Assembly: GCA_963931865.1 (NCBI GenBank)
Contig: OZ007510.1
Location: forward strand, 13,416,471-13,480,470
Length of the DNA stretch: 64,000 bases
From: Axinella damicornis
Lineage: Eukaryota; Porifera; Demospongiae; Axinellida; Axinellidae
Direction: 5' to 3'
In this document: one piece after another, positions 29,034-40,445 of the stretch
How positions within the stretch are numbered: the stretch's first letter is position 1
Layout: each line of letters opens with the position of its first letter
Program-made: the position numbers and the translations under genes
The notes under the pieces: model-generated
What the model was told of the DNA's origin: nothing
Database searches by the model: none
What the model saw: only the letters and a program-made list of their open reading frames with translations

Positions 29034-29930
29034 TTAAATATAGTTAACAAGCAAAGGGTGGCCACTCCCCCGGGGTCAAAGTCAGATCCTAATCTAGCTT
29101 GCAGATCAGCTAAGATGCATGTGCACAGCTGCTGGCTGAGTGCGCCACGTGGGCAATTCGGCAGCTGCGAAGCCTCCTATCTGTCTACTAAGCTCTCTGT
29201 CTCTGCCGCTAGAAACTGTCCTTTCTGTCTAGAAGCTAGATACTAAGATTTGTACTCCCCACCATGCCACCGCAAAGAGGCAGAGGACGAGGACACCCAA
29301 CTCAGGGTCCCCGGAGGTCGTCGAGAGGGACCACTCGGGCGGCAGCTCGACCATTTCCGGATTCCAGCTTCAGCCATGCAGGGGCCATTGCGGACGGGGC
29401 GCCCATCTGGCAACCGGCGGGAACCAGTCAGCAAACACCGCCCAGCAGAGCCAGACTCTCGGACGCTCTCATCGCGCTGCTCGCGCTGGTAAGGAGCGAG
29501 GTGACGTCTTCCTCTGGTGGTGCCCAGCACAGCATAGGGGCGCAACTCTGCCCCCGAATCTGGTGGGGGCCAGAGCACTGGCCACGATGTCTCCACCACT
29601 TCATTCTTCAAGGTCCGTGTTTAATTACATTTGTTGTTGATTACACTCCTGGTAGGGGAAGAATTGTGCCGCGTAATTAATCTAAATAATCAAACCACAC
29701 AGCAGGTAGGAAAGGTCTACAGAGATTCTGACTGCACAGTCGTGATCGCCATCACGCCATCAGACAGAGAGCTTAGTAGACAGATAGGAGGCTTCGCAGC
29801 TGCCGAATTGCCCACGTGGCGCACTCAGCCAGCAGCTGTGCGCATGCGTCTAAGCTGATCTGCAAGCTAGATTAGGATCTGACTTTGACCCCGGGGGAGT
29901 GGCCCCCCTTTGCTTGTTAACTACATTTAA
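29034..29930. mobile_element. Inverted-repeat DNA element with TTAA at both ends
   Basis: The ends are inverted copies of about 165 bp: 29038-29203 starting atatagttaacaagcaaagg, and 29764-29926 as its reverse complement with scattered differences. TTAA lies immediately outside each end, at 29034-29037 and 29927-29930, compatible with a TTAA target duplication. The termini do not match the usual piggyBac CCY start, so a piggyBac label is not secure. About 560 bp of unique DNA lies between the arms. Confidence 0.7.
29264..29488 (+). CDS. Candidate first exon of a protein carried in the TTAA element
   Basis: An ATG in good context (ccaccatgc) opens MPPQRGRGRGHPTQG, followed by an Arg-, Ser- and Pro-rich stretch and then LSDALIALLALV. 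A strong 5' splice site (ctg followed by gtaagg) lies after 29488. Without splicing the frame remains open to 29680. Small RG-rich N-termini are common in transposon- and host-encoded nucleic-acid-binding proteins. No domain is recognisable, and no second exon was identified before the right inverted repeat. Confidence 0.3.
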
Positions 29931-29940
29931 AGCAAGCTTT

Positions 29941-30645
29941 AAACATCATTGAATCAATCACCTTATGATTGATCAATCCATCTCCTAATGATATTAATAA
30001 ATCACCTTATGTTTGATCAATCCATCACCTTATGATTAATCAATCACCTTATGATTGATCAATCCGTCACCTAATGATTAATCAATCACCTTAGGATTGA
30101 TCAATCCATCTCCCTATGATCAATCCATCACCTTACAATTAATCAATCACCTTTTGATTGATCAATCCATCACCTTAGGATTAATCAATCACCTTCTGAT
30201 TGATCAATCCATCACCTTATAATTAATCAATCACCTTAGGATTGATCAATCAATCACCTTAGGATTAATCAATCACCTTAGGATTAATCAATCAATCACC
30301 TTATGATTAATCAATCACCTTATGATTGATCAATCAATCACCTAATGATTAATCAATCACCTTGTGATTGATCAATCCATCACCTAATGATTAATCAATC
30401 ACCTTATTATTGATCAATCCATCACCTAATGCTTAATCAATCACCTTATGATTGATCAATCCATCACCTTATGATTAATCAATCACCTTATGATTGATCA
30501 ATCCATCACCTTATGATTAATCAATCACCTTAGGATTCATCAATCCATCACCTTATGATTAATCAATCACCTTATGACTGATCAATCAATCGCCTTAAGA
30601 TTAATCAATCACCTTATGACTGATCAGTCAATCACCATATGATTA
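29941..30645 (-). repeat. AT-rich satellite of about 42 bp, left limb (reverse orientation)
   Basis: The repeat alternates two sub-units: about 19 bp (attaatcaatcaccttatg) and about 23 bp (attgatcaatccatcacctt plus atg). Both carry short perfect palindromes, gattaatc and attgatcaat. In this limb the conserved asymmetric core reads caccttatg on the plus strand. Single-base variants (t/g, a/t at the centre of cttatg) are frequent. Confidence 0.93.
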
Positions 30646-31717
30646 TTCAGAGGTAGAGGCAGGTAGAGCCAGAGGTAGAGGCAGGTAGAGCCAGGTAGAG
30701 CAGAGGTAGAGCCAGGTAGAGCAGAGGTAGAGGCAGGTAGAGCAGAGGTAGAGGCAGGTAGAGCCAGGTAGAGCAGAGGTAGAGCAGAGCAAGAGCCAAG
30801 TAGAGCAGTGGTAGAGCAAAGGTAGAGCCAGGTACAACAGAGGTAGAGCCAGGTAGAGCAGAGTAGAGGGAGTTAGAGCAGAGGTAGAGCCAAACAGAGG
30901 CACTAAGAACAGAGGTAGAGCCAGGTAGAGCAGAGGTAAAGGCAGGTAGAGCAGAGGTAGAGCCAAACAGAGGCAGGAAGAACAGAGGTAAGAGGCAGGT
31001 AGAGCAGAGGTTGAGCCAGGTCTAGCAGCCAGGTAGAGCCAGGTAGAGAAGAGGTAGAGGCAGGTAGAGGCAGGTAGAGCAGAGGTAGAACCACGTAGAG
31101 CAGAGGTATAGCCAGTAGAGCAGAGGTAGAGTCGGCAGAGCCATGTAGAGCAGAGGTACAGCCAGGTAGAGCAGAGCAGGTAGAGCCAAGGTAGAGGCAG
31201 GCAGAGCAGACATAGAGGCAGGTAGAGCAAAGGTAGAGGCAAGTAGAGCAGAGGTAGAGCCAGGTAGAGCAGAGGTAGACCAAGGTAGAGCAGAGGTAGA
31301 GGCAGGTAGAGCAGAGGTAGTTAGAGCAGAGGTAGAGGCAGGTAGAGCCTGGTAGAGCAGAGGAAGAGCAGAGGTAGAGGCAGGTAGAGCCAAGTAGAGC
31401 AGAGGTAGTGGCAGGTAGAGCAGAGGTAATTAGAGCAGAGGTAGAGGCAGGTAGAGCAGAGGTAGAGCTAGGTAGAGCAGATGTAGAGCCAGGTAGAGCA
31501 GAGGTAGAGGCAGGTAGAGCCAGGTGGAGCAAAAGTAGAGCTAGGTAGAGCAGAGGTAGGGGCAAGTAGAGCAGAGGTAGAGGCAGGTAGAGCAGAAGTA
31601 GAGGCAGGTAGAGCAGAGGTAGTCAGAGCAGAGTTAGAGGCAGGTAGAGCCAGGTAGAGCAGAGGTAGATGCAAGTAGAGCAGAGGCAGTTAGAGCAGAG
31701 GTAGAGGCATGTAGAGC
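30646..31717. repeat. Purine-rich minisatellite core, period about 21 bp (10 + 11)
   Basis: The block is made of alternating caggtagagc and agaggtagagg-type sub-units with many variants. It sits exactly between two oppositely oriented limbs of the 42-bp satellite. Minus-strand ORFs with STSALPA-like 7-residue periods are repeat artefacts. Confidence 0.93.
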
Positions 31718-34700
31718 CATAAGGTGATGGATTGATCAATCTTAAGTTGACTGATTGATCATAAGGTGATGGATTGATCAATCTTAAAATTATTGATTAA
31801 TCATTAGGTGATTGATTGATCAATCATAAGGTGATTGATTAATCATAAGGTGATGGATTGATCATAAGGCGATGGATTGATCATAAGGTGATGGATTGAT
31901 CAATCATAAGGTGATTGATTAATCATTAGGTGACGGATTGATCAAGCATAAGGTGATTGATTTATCATAAGGTGATGGATTGATCAAACATAAGGTGATT
32001 GATAAATCATTAGATGATGGATTGGTCAATCATAAGGTGATTGATTAATCCTAAGGTGATGGATTGATCAATCATAAGGTGACTGATTGACCATAAGGTG
32101 ATGGATTGATCAATCATAAGGTGATTGATTAATCGTAAGGTGATCAATCATAAGGTGATTAATTAATCATTAGGTGATTGATTGATCAATCATAAGGTAT
32201 TGATTAATCATTAGGTGATTGATTGATCAATCCTAAGGTGATTGATTAATCATAAGGTGATTGATTGATCAATCATTATGTGATTAATCATAAGGTGATA
32301 AATTGATCAATCATAAGGTGATTGAATAATCATAAGGTGATCCATCATAAGGAGATTGATTAATCATCAGGTGATTGATTGATGAATCCTGAAGTGATTG
32401 ATTAATCATTAGGAGATTGATTGATCAATCTTAAGGTATCGATTAATCATAAGGTGATTGATAGATCAATCCTAAGGTCAATCTTATGGTGATTGATTAA
32501 TCATAAGGTAATTGATTGATCAATCATTATGTGATTAATCATAAGGTGATGGATTGATCATTCATAAAGTGATTGATTAATCAAAAGGTGATGGATTGAT
32601 CAATGATAAGGTGATTGATTAATCATAATGTGATCAAACAAGGTGAATGATTAATCTTAAGGTGATCAATCATAAGGGGATTGATTAATCATAAGGTGAT
32701 CAATCCTAAGGGGATTGATTAATCATAAGGTGATCAATCATAATGTGATTTATTAATCATAAGGGGATTCATTGATCAATTATAAGGTGATTGATTAATC
32801 TTTAAGTGATGGATTAATCAATCATAAGGTGATTGATTAATCGTTAGGTGATGGATTGATCAATCTTTAGGTGATTGATTAATCATAAGGTGATGGATTT
32901 ATCAATCATTAGGAGATTGATTAATCATAAGGTGATGGATTGATCAAACATAAGGGGTTTGATTAATCATTAGGTGATATATTGATCAATCCTAGGGTGA
33001 TTGATTGATCATAAGGTGATGGATTGATCAATCATAAGGTGATTGATTAATCTTAAGGTGATGGATTGATCAATCATAAAGTGATTGATTAATCATTAGG
33101 TGATGGATTGATCAATCATAAGGTGATTGATTAATCATAAGGTGATGGATTGATCAATCATAAGGTGATTGATTAATCATAAGGTGATGGATTGATCAAT
33201 CACAAGGTGATTGATTAATCATAAGGTGACTGATTGATCAATCATAAGGTGATTGATTAATCATTAGGTGACGGATTGATCAATCATAAGGTGATTGATT
33301 AATCATTAGGTGATGTTTTGATCAATCCTAGGGTGATTGATTAATCATAAGGTGATGGATTGATCAATCATAAGGTGATTGATTAATCATAAGGCGATGG
33401 ATTGATCAATCATAAGGTGATTGATTAATCATTAAGTGATGGATTGATCAATCATAAGGTGATTAATTAATCATTAGGTGACAGATTGATCAATCATAAG
33501 ATGATTGATTAATCATTAGGTGATGGATTGATCAATCCTAAGGTGATTGTTTCATCATTAGGTGATGGATTGATGAATCATAAGGTGATTGATTAATCCT
33601 AAGGTGATTGATTGATCAATAATAAGGTGATTGATTAATCCTAAGGTGATTGATTGATTGATCAATCATAAGGAGATTGATTGATCATAAGTGGATGGAT
33701 TGATCAATCATAAAGTGATTGATTAATCATTAGGTGATGGATTGATCAATCTTAATGTGATTGATTAATCATAAGGTGATGGATTGATCAATCATAAAGT
33801 GATTGATTAATCATAAGGTGATGGATTGATCAATCTTAAGGTGATTGATTAATCATAAGGTGACGGATTGATCAATCATAAGGTGATTGATTAATCATTA
33901 GGTGATGTATTGATGAATCATAAGGTGTTTGATTAATCATTAGGTAATTGATTGATCAATCATAAGGTGATTGATTAATCTTAAAGTGATTGATTGATCA
34001 ATCATGAGGTGATTGATTAATCATAAGGTGACGGATTGATCAATCATAAGGTGATTGATTAATCATTAGGTGATGAATTGTTGAATCATAAGATGATTGA
34101 TTAATCATTAGGTGATTGATTGATCAATCATAAGGTGATTGATTAATCATAAAGTGATTGATCAATCTTAAGGTGATTGATTAATCCTAAGGTGATTGAT
34201 TGATCAGTCATAAGGTGATTGATTAATCATAAGGTGATGGATTGATCAATCATAAGGTGATTGATTAATCGTAAGGTGATCAATCATAAGGTGATTAATT
34301 AATCATTAGGTGATTGATTGATCAATCATAAGGTATTGTTTAATCATTAGGTGATTGATTGATCAATCCTAGGTGATTGATTAATCATAATGTGATTGAT
34401 TGATCAATCATTATGTGATTAATCATAAGGTGATAAATTGATCAATCATAAGGTGATTGAATAATCATAAGGTGATCCATCATAAGGAGATTGATTAATC
34501 ATCAGGTGATTGATTGATGAATCCTGAAGTGATTGATTAATCTTTAAGAGATTGATTGATCAATCATAAGGTATCGATTAATCATAAGGTGATTGATAGA
34601 TCAATCCTAAGGTCAATCTTATGGTGATTGATTAATCATAAGGTAATTGATTGATCAATCATTATGTGATTAATCATAAGGTGATGGATTGATCATTCAT

Positions 34701-36185
34701 AAGGTGATTGATTAATCAAAAGGTGATGGATTGGTCAATGATAAGGTGATTGATTAATCATAATGTGATCAAACATAAGGTGAATGATTAATCTTAAGGT
34801 GATCAATCATAAGGGGATTGATTAATCATAAGGTGATCAATCCTAAGGGGATTGATTAATCATAAGGTGATCAATCATAATGTGATTTATTAATCATAAG
34901 GGGATTGATTGATCAATTATAAGGTGATTGATTAATCTTTAAGTGATGGATTAATCAATCATAAGGTGATTGATTAATCGTTAGGTGATGGATTGATCAA
35001 TCATTAGGTGATTGATTAGTCATAAGGTGATGGATTTATCAATCATTAGGTGATTGATTAATCATAAGGTGATGGATTAATCAAACATAAGGGGTTTGAT
35101 TAATCATTAGGTGATGTATTGATCAATCCTAAGGTGATTGATTGATCATAAGGTGATGGATTGATCAATTATAACGTGATCAATTAATCATTTGACGATG
35201 GTTTGATCAATCCTAAGGTGATTGATTAATTATTAGGTGATGGATTGATCAATCATAAGGTGATTAAATAATCTTTAGGTGACGGATTGATCAATCCTAA
35301 GGTGATTGATTAATCATTAGGTGATGGATTGATCAATCACAAGGTGATTGTTTAATCATTAGGTGATTGATTGAAGCATCATAAGGAGATTGATTAATCC
35401 TAAGATGATTGATTGATCAATCCTAAGGTGATTGATTAATCATATGGTGATTGATTTATCAATCATAAGGTGATTGATTAATCTTAAGGTGATGGATTGA
35501 TCAATCATAAAGTGATTGATTAATCATTAGGTGATGGATTGATCAATCATAAGGTTATTGATTAATCATAAGGTGATGGATTGATCAATCATAAGGTGAT
35601 TGATTAATCATAAGGTGATGGATTGATCAATCATAAGGTGATTGATTAATCATAAGGTGACGGATTGATCAATCATAAGGTGATTGATTAATCATTAGGT
35701 GACGGATTGATCAATCATAAGGTGATTGATTAATCATTAGGTGATGTTTTGATCAATCCTAGGGTGATTGATTAATCATAAGGTGATGGATTGATCAATC
35801 ATAAGGTGATTGATTAATCATAAAGTGATGGATTGATCAATCATAAGGTGATTGATTAATCATTAGGTGATGGATTGATCAATCATAAGGTGATTAATTA
35901 ATCATTAGGTGACGGATTGATCCATCATAAGATGATTGATTAATCATTAGGTGATGGATTGATCAATCCTAAGGTGATTGTTTCATCATTAGGTGAAGGA
36001 TTGATGAATCATAAGGTGATTGATTGATCAATAATAAGGTGATTGATTAATCCTAAGGTGATTGATTGATTGATCAATCATAAGGTGATTGATTGATCAT
36101 AAGTGGATGGATTGATCAATCATAAAGTGATTGATTAATCATTAGGTGATGGATTGATCAATCTTAAGGTGATTGATTAATCATA
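31718..36185 (+). repeat. AT-rich satellite of about 42 bp, right limb (forward orientation), up to the gap
   Basis: This is the same satellite as 29941-30645 but in the opposite orientation: the core reads ataaggtgatgg on the plus strand. A longer-scale duplication is present: the irregular stretch around 32095-32990 (for example tgataaattgatc at 32295) recurs around 34225-35110, about 2135 bp further on. A marker gatgttttgatc at 33312 recurs at 35743, 2431 bp further. The array runs into the N gap. Confidence 0.93.
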
Positions 36186-36385
36186 NNNNNNNNNNNNNNN
36201 NNNNNNNNNNNNNNNNNNNNNNNNNNNNNNNNNNNNNNNNNNNNNNNNNNNNNNNNNNNNNNNNNNNNNNNNNNNNNNNNNNNNNNNNNNNNNNNNNNNN
36301 NNNNNNNNNNNNNNNNNNNNNNNNNNNNNNNNNNNNNNNNNNNNNNNNNNNNNNNNNNNNNNNNNNNNNNNNNNNNNNNNNNNNN
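36186..36385. other. Assembly gap of 200 N
   Basis: Exactly 200 unspecified bases, probably a placeholder length. Satellite lies on the left and the start of duplicated segment A lies directly on the right, so the join is not supported by sequence. Confidence 0.98.
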
Positions 36386-36490
36386 TATTCAGCTTTACAG
36401 CTGCTTATGCTCAAACTGTATAGGCTTTCACACTTCAAAACCTAGTGTGGGAGGATGGGAGGGAGGGAGGGAGGAAGGGAGGGAGGGTGG

Positions 36491-36995
36491 TAGGCCTGAG
36501 ATAATTATGCTTCAACTTGTAGCTATTATTCTATTCCTTAATTCTCTCAAAATCTTGCTATTATTCCCAAAACCCTTGCTATTATTCTCATATTATTCTC
36601 AACAAATAACTATAATCAACGCTTGTTATACTGCAACATTAGGGAACATTCAACATAGTCTTGAGTGAGCAAAGATTGCACCTGAGGTACAGGCAAATCA
36701 GAGTCTTCGGACAACACTCAACAAATCAACTACAATATCCGTGCTAGTGCTGCAAATGTCAGCCATTATTACCATTGTGCAGCAAAATGGAAGTCAATTT
36801 GTGCCACACCCCTTACTTCCACATGCAAAAGCTTGCTATTATTCTCGAATTATTCTCAATTCTTTACCTTTGCTACTATTGTGCCACACCCCTTACTTCC
36901 ACATGCAAAAGCTTGCTATTATTCTCGAATTATTCTCAATTCTTTACCTTTGCTACTATTCTCAAAATTATTCCGGCATAATTATCTCAGGCCTA
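36491..36995. mobile_element. hAT-like non-autonomous element, 505 bp, present only in copy A
   Basis: The ends are perfect 20-bp inverted repeats (taggcctgagataattatgc). The flanks are an 8-bp direct repeat gagggtgg at 36483-36490 and 36996-37003. Copy B has a single gagggtgg at 51193-51200 and no insert, so it is an empty site. An 8-bp duplication with a TAGG start suits the hAT superfamily. There is no coding capacity; the interior is AT-rich and holds an 80-bp tandem duplication. Confidence 0.85.
36801..36960. repeat. 80-bp tandem duplication inside the hAT-like element
   Basis: gtgccacaccccttacttcc begins at both 36801 and 36881. The two 80-bp units appear identical, which implies a recent duplication or an assembly stutter. 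Confidence 0.9.
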
Positions 36996-37073
36996 GAGGG
37001 TGGTGAAGTGTAGGAAGAAAATAAGAATCAACGGAGGGAGATTAAATTAGTTAGAAGTGAGGGAGAGACTTAC

Positions 37074-37326
37074 TCAGAGAGTTCAGAGTCCAGCATTCCC
37101 TTCTGGTCGCAGATCCTGTCCAGTATAGCCTCATACCGCTGCTCCGCTGCCTCTTTCTCCCTCCGCACATCATCCTCACCATCACCCTCCCACACTCCAC
37201 CACCCTCCTTCCCCAGCTCTTCCCAAATACCATAGGCAGATTGGACGGCTTGAAGCTTGGGGTCCAAAGCCAGGCACTCCACCTCCAAGGGCTGTGGGAT
37301 ATGGCTCTGGCTCACCCCACAATGTT
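37074..37326 (-). CDS. Copy-A exon of the spectrin-repeat gene
   Basis: The exon lies between an acceptor (atatgtag) and donor (gtaagtc) on the minus strand and encodes 83 full codons plus split ends. It reads HCGVSQSHIPQPLEVE, then KLQAVQSAYGIWEEL, an acidic stretch, and AEQRYEAILDRICDQKGM to LDSELS. The heptad-like pattern with conserved W fits a spectrin-type triple-helical repeat. It differs from the copy-B exon at 51267-51519 by only a few residues (I/T, G/V, V/A). Because the segment lies at the gap, its membership in a working transcript is unproven. Confidence 0.6.
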
Positions 37327-37744
37327 CTACATATAGTTGAGATAAACGCGACAATAAATATTAATTTTCAATGCTTTCTAGCGCCTATTCTACAACAACT
37401 AGAAACATGGGACAAAAAGCAGCAGCAAGATGGATCCCTTGTCTAAGGATTTACCAAGTCTGAAGGATACCAACAGAACAGAGACAGCACAGTAAGCGTT
37501 ATTACATTGGGGGGGGGGAGTGCTTCAAGCAATGGGGTTACTTTCTACTGTGTACATGAGGCTCACTGATTGCAACAGAATCCACAGAATCATCCTACTC
37601 GTGTCAATTCAATCTGGTGTCTCACATAATTGCAAGCTTGGTCACTTCAAATGTTGCTAAGATAACCAAGGACAAAAACTACATAGGCCACAAAGGGCAG
37701 TTAGGCCAAAAGTTAACCTGCTTAGTACAGGACACTATAAACAG

Positions 37745-37817
37745 TGGACCCGAGGACCCGGGACCGGGGACCCGAGACTGGCGACCCGAGACTGGCGACC
37801 GTGGACCCGGGGACCCT
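37745..37817. repeat. GC-rich minisatellite (gacccgagactggc-type units)
   Basis: Short tandem units of about 14 bp built on gacccgagactggc and gaccgtggacccgg. Copy A has one unit more than the corresponding tract in copy B at about 52014-52069. Confidence 0.8.
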
Positions 37818-38349
37818 ACAAGCCAATACTCACAGTTATATCATTCCAGGAGTATGCAAGTCAGCTTAGCACAAATTGGAAGATATTTTCAGTGTACAGC
37901 GTTATGCTCTAGCTTGTCTTCATCACTTTTCCACTTCAGAATATAATCAGACATTCATTCTCTGCCCCTCCATTTGCTAAGTCGGGCGAATTTAGACTCT
38001 TGCTCACTACACAAGGCTACAAAAAGCACTTGACCTTTGTCATGTTTCTATACAGGGTCGCACAAAAGTTTGATGTTGCGTGCTGCGCAAATCTTTTAGG
38101 CCTTGCTTGCTGGGGGGTCTGGGGGCATGCCCCTAATTTCCACCCTCTGAGCTGCTTTCTTCAGAGGTATGTATACGTACATAGCTAGCTGTTGATAGAT
38201 CACAGTGCATCTGTAACAACATGTCTTGTTACTAAATGATCGCTTCGGAAAGATCGTGGAACAAGGTTGGTGAGGGCCGTCGACATCCAGTTCCGACGGC
38301 CCTCTGCACTTTGAACGTTAATTCTGTTATCGCAATAACTGTATGAATC

Positions 38350-38388
38350 TAGCCTGGTTCCCAGGATTACGGCCTGGGAATGAGGCTA
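38350..38388. mobile_element. Micro inverted-repeat element, 39 bp (copy A)
   Basis: It starts tagcctggttcccagg and ends cctgggaatgaggcta, which are mutually inverted, with only about 7 bp between them. Flanks are gtatgaatc on the left and, after one extra a, gtatcaatc on the right, a degraded 8-9 bp duplication. The same insertion is at 52751-52789 in copy B, so it predates the duplication. It shares termini with the elements at 58070, 60052 and 60402. Confidence 0.65.
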
Positions 38389-38950
38389 AGTATCAATCCG
38401 GTTGTGCAAAGCTGAGTTGCATACTCAAGGTAACAACATAACCATGAGCTTGGGCTTTTACATTAGCACAGATTGCTTGTACGTAGTTGCATTTCTGTCT
38501 CCTGTAACAGCTGAAGATCCTTGGGTCCCCAGCCTGGGTCCACTGTATATAGTGTCCAGCTTAGTACACAGGTGCAAACTGATGAAAGCATTGGGGTGCT
38601 GCACCCTTAGGGAGATTTCCAACTCATTGGCACCATCCTAGGATCCCTGTCCCCATGGTGAATCTTGGCAGCTTTTTAGGGTACAATCCTAGGATGGAAA
38701 CACCCTTGGCACCATCCTATCACTACTAGGAACTTGGGGCCATCCTGAGACATGTACCCCGATCAGAGTGCTAGGACTCGTGGCACCATCCTAGGACGCA
38801 TCGTACATCGTGGGACCCTTGGCTCAATCCAAGGACACAGCTAGCTAGTCATTAGCTTCGATATCTGACCAGTCTGTTTTGAAGATGCATTTGTTGTAAG
38901 AGGGGTGCTCAAATTCTCTATCACACATGCACCCACATACCCACACCCAC

Positions 38951-38952
38951 AA

Positions 38953-39001
<49 letters not shown>
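38951..39001. repeat. CA microsatellite
   Basis: A pure (ca)n run, shorter and interrupted in copy B (53802-53860). It lies in an intron-like part of the duplicated segment. Confidence 0.95.
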
Positions 39002-39004
<3 letters not shown>

Positions 39005-39155
39005 ACAACACCTATTCATCAATGATAGTTTCAGACTCCTACAATGAGCAAAAGCTGCTTCTCAGATACAAGCGAGCAAGTCTAGGGTCCTCCCTACTTT
39101 CAGCAACAGTAGCGTGCACATTCCTCTGATAAAATTCTGCGGGTCTGCACCTTAC

Positions 39156-39268
39156 GTTAGCTTCAGCTTGACAGCTTCTCTCTCTGCTCCTGGAACTGGT
39201 TGGCCTCGATGAGGAGTTTACCGTTCCATGTCCTTGCTGGTGCTACTGGGCTCACAGGTCATGGTGCC
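39156..39268 (-). pseudogene. Possible spectrin-gene exon, disrupted (copy A)
   Basis: On the minus strand a segment between ctcag and gtaagg contains, in one frame, TWNGKLLIEANQFQEQREKL, which looks like spectrin-repeat helix sequence. All three frames hit a stop within the segment. Copy B (54013-54124) has the same structure and stops. It may be a shorter exon with an internal donor, or a relic. Confidence 0.25.
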
Positions 39269-39285
39269 TGAGGGGATGAGTGAGT

Positions 39286-39286
<1 letters not shown>

Positions 39287-39352
<66 letters not shown>

Positions 39353-39370
39353 CGTGTGTGCGTGCATGTG
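39287..39370. repeat. TG microsatellite
   Basis: A (tg)n run ending in tgcg-containing variants. The copy-B counterpart at 54146-54236 is shorter. Confidence 0.95.
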
Positions 39371-39801
39371 TGCGTGCGTGTGTGATGGGAAAAAGACCAA
39401 AGAAGAGTTAGGGAGGTTGAGATTGGCACGAACTTCCAGATTCCGAGAATGTGCAGTGCAATCTCGAGATTACGCAAATTATTATATTGCGGGGAATTAT
39501 GAACATAAAGTTAATGTAACCCCTCTGAGTGTGGGGTGAAGGAAAACCTGCATTCTTTGCTACAGAAGAGCAGGACTGTAGACACCCAGGATGCCAGACA
39601 GCAAGCACAGGCTACCTGTACCACCTGTACACTAGCATAGCTGGACCACAGGACAGTGTTATATAAGTCTTTAGCACCACAGTACGTCATCACAGTTAGA
39701 TTCAACAGAATCTGATGACTGCTCACTTATCAATGAGTTCCTCGATCTGTTTCAAGTAGTAGTGGATACAGATTGCCCCCTCTCCTTATAGTCACCACTG
39801 G

Positions 39802-40083
39802 ACAGGGAGGGGTGAGGGAGGGGAAGGGGGGACGGAGGGGGGAGGAAGGGGGAGGGAGGAGGAGGAGGGAGGGAGGGGGGAGGAGGGAGGGAGAAGGAGG
39901 GAGAGAGGAGGGATGGAGCAAGGGAGGGGGAGGGAGGAGGGAGGGGGAAGAGTGGAGGGCGGGAGAGAGGGAGGGGGAAGAGTGGAGGGCGGGAGAAGGG
40001 GGGAGGAAGGAGGGGGGGAGAAGGAGGGAGGGAGCGAGGAAGGGGGAGGGAGGAGGAGGGAGGGGGAAGGGGGAGGGAGGTGA
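39802..40083. repeat. Polypurine tract of about 280 bp (GGGA/GGAG-rich)
   Basis: The plus strand is almost purely G and A. On the minus (transcribed) strand it is a very long polypyrimidine tract, lying just upstream of a possible acceptor near 39800. The copy-B counterpart is 54653-54942, with many length differences. It is a candidate for triplex (H-DNA) or G-quadruplex formation. Confidence 0.9.
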
Positions 40084-40332
40084 ACAGAATGCCATTAACA
40101 CTTGCTTTACGACATCCATGTATGTTGGCCACTAAGCAATCTGTCAGTATGTGAGCCAACAAGAGGTCCATGTGTCCAATACTGCTGTTGTAGTGCCCTA
40201 GAAAAGTATTATTATGCTGAAATCATATACTTTCCAGTATACATGTAGTATACGGAGCTACGCCCATACAGGCACACAGTCTAAGGTAGCACACTGGCAT
40301 GGTGGTGTGAAGCTAACAGTCTTATGGTTTAC

Positions 40333-40445
40333 CTTGCCCGGTGGACTCGTCCTGGTGTCCCAGTGTTGCAGCCTCCTTGCCCCTGCTGCCAGTGTGGCTA
40401 GTCTATGACCTGCAGCATTGCTTTCGCACTCATACTGTACGTAGC
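40333..40445 (-). pseudogene. Copy-A version of the YECES exon, shifted by small insertions
   Basis: This is the counterpart of 55190-55299. Relative to copy B it has two extra bases in the GGGG run after GCAGCA and one extra base before the donor. The middle therefore reads GARRLQHWDTRTSPPG instead of GKEAATLGHQHESTG, with the frame restored at the end. The copy-B reading looks the more protein-like. Confidence 0.45.

Noticed and set aside
30643..31674. Leu/Ser-rich minus-strand ORFs of 68-220 codons
   Set aside because: These are read-outs of the gaggtagagc minisatellite, with a 7-residue period and several overlapping frames open together.
38268..38297. Hairpin gagggccgtcg...cgacggccctc as a terminator
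   Set aside because: Bacterial-type terminators are not expected in this genome. It is an 11-bp stem present in both duplicate copies with no clear direct repeats, so it was left unassigned.
39730..40171. Pro/Leu-rich ORFs of 120-140 codons in both duplicate copies
   Set aside because: They are translations of the polypurine tract and differ greatly in frame between copies. Only a short edge (HYYLKQIEELID near 39735-39775) looks protein-like, but no frame is open across a full splice-bounded exon.
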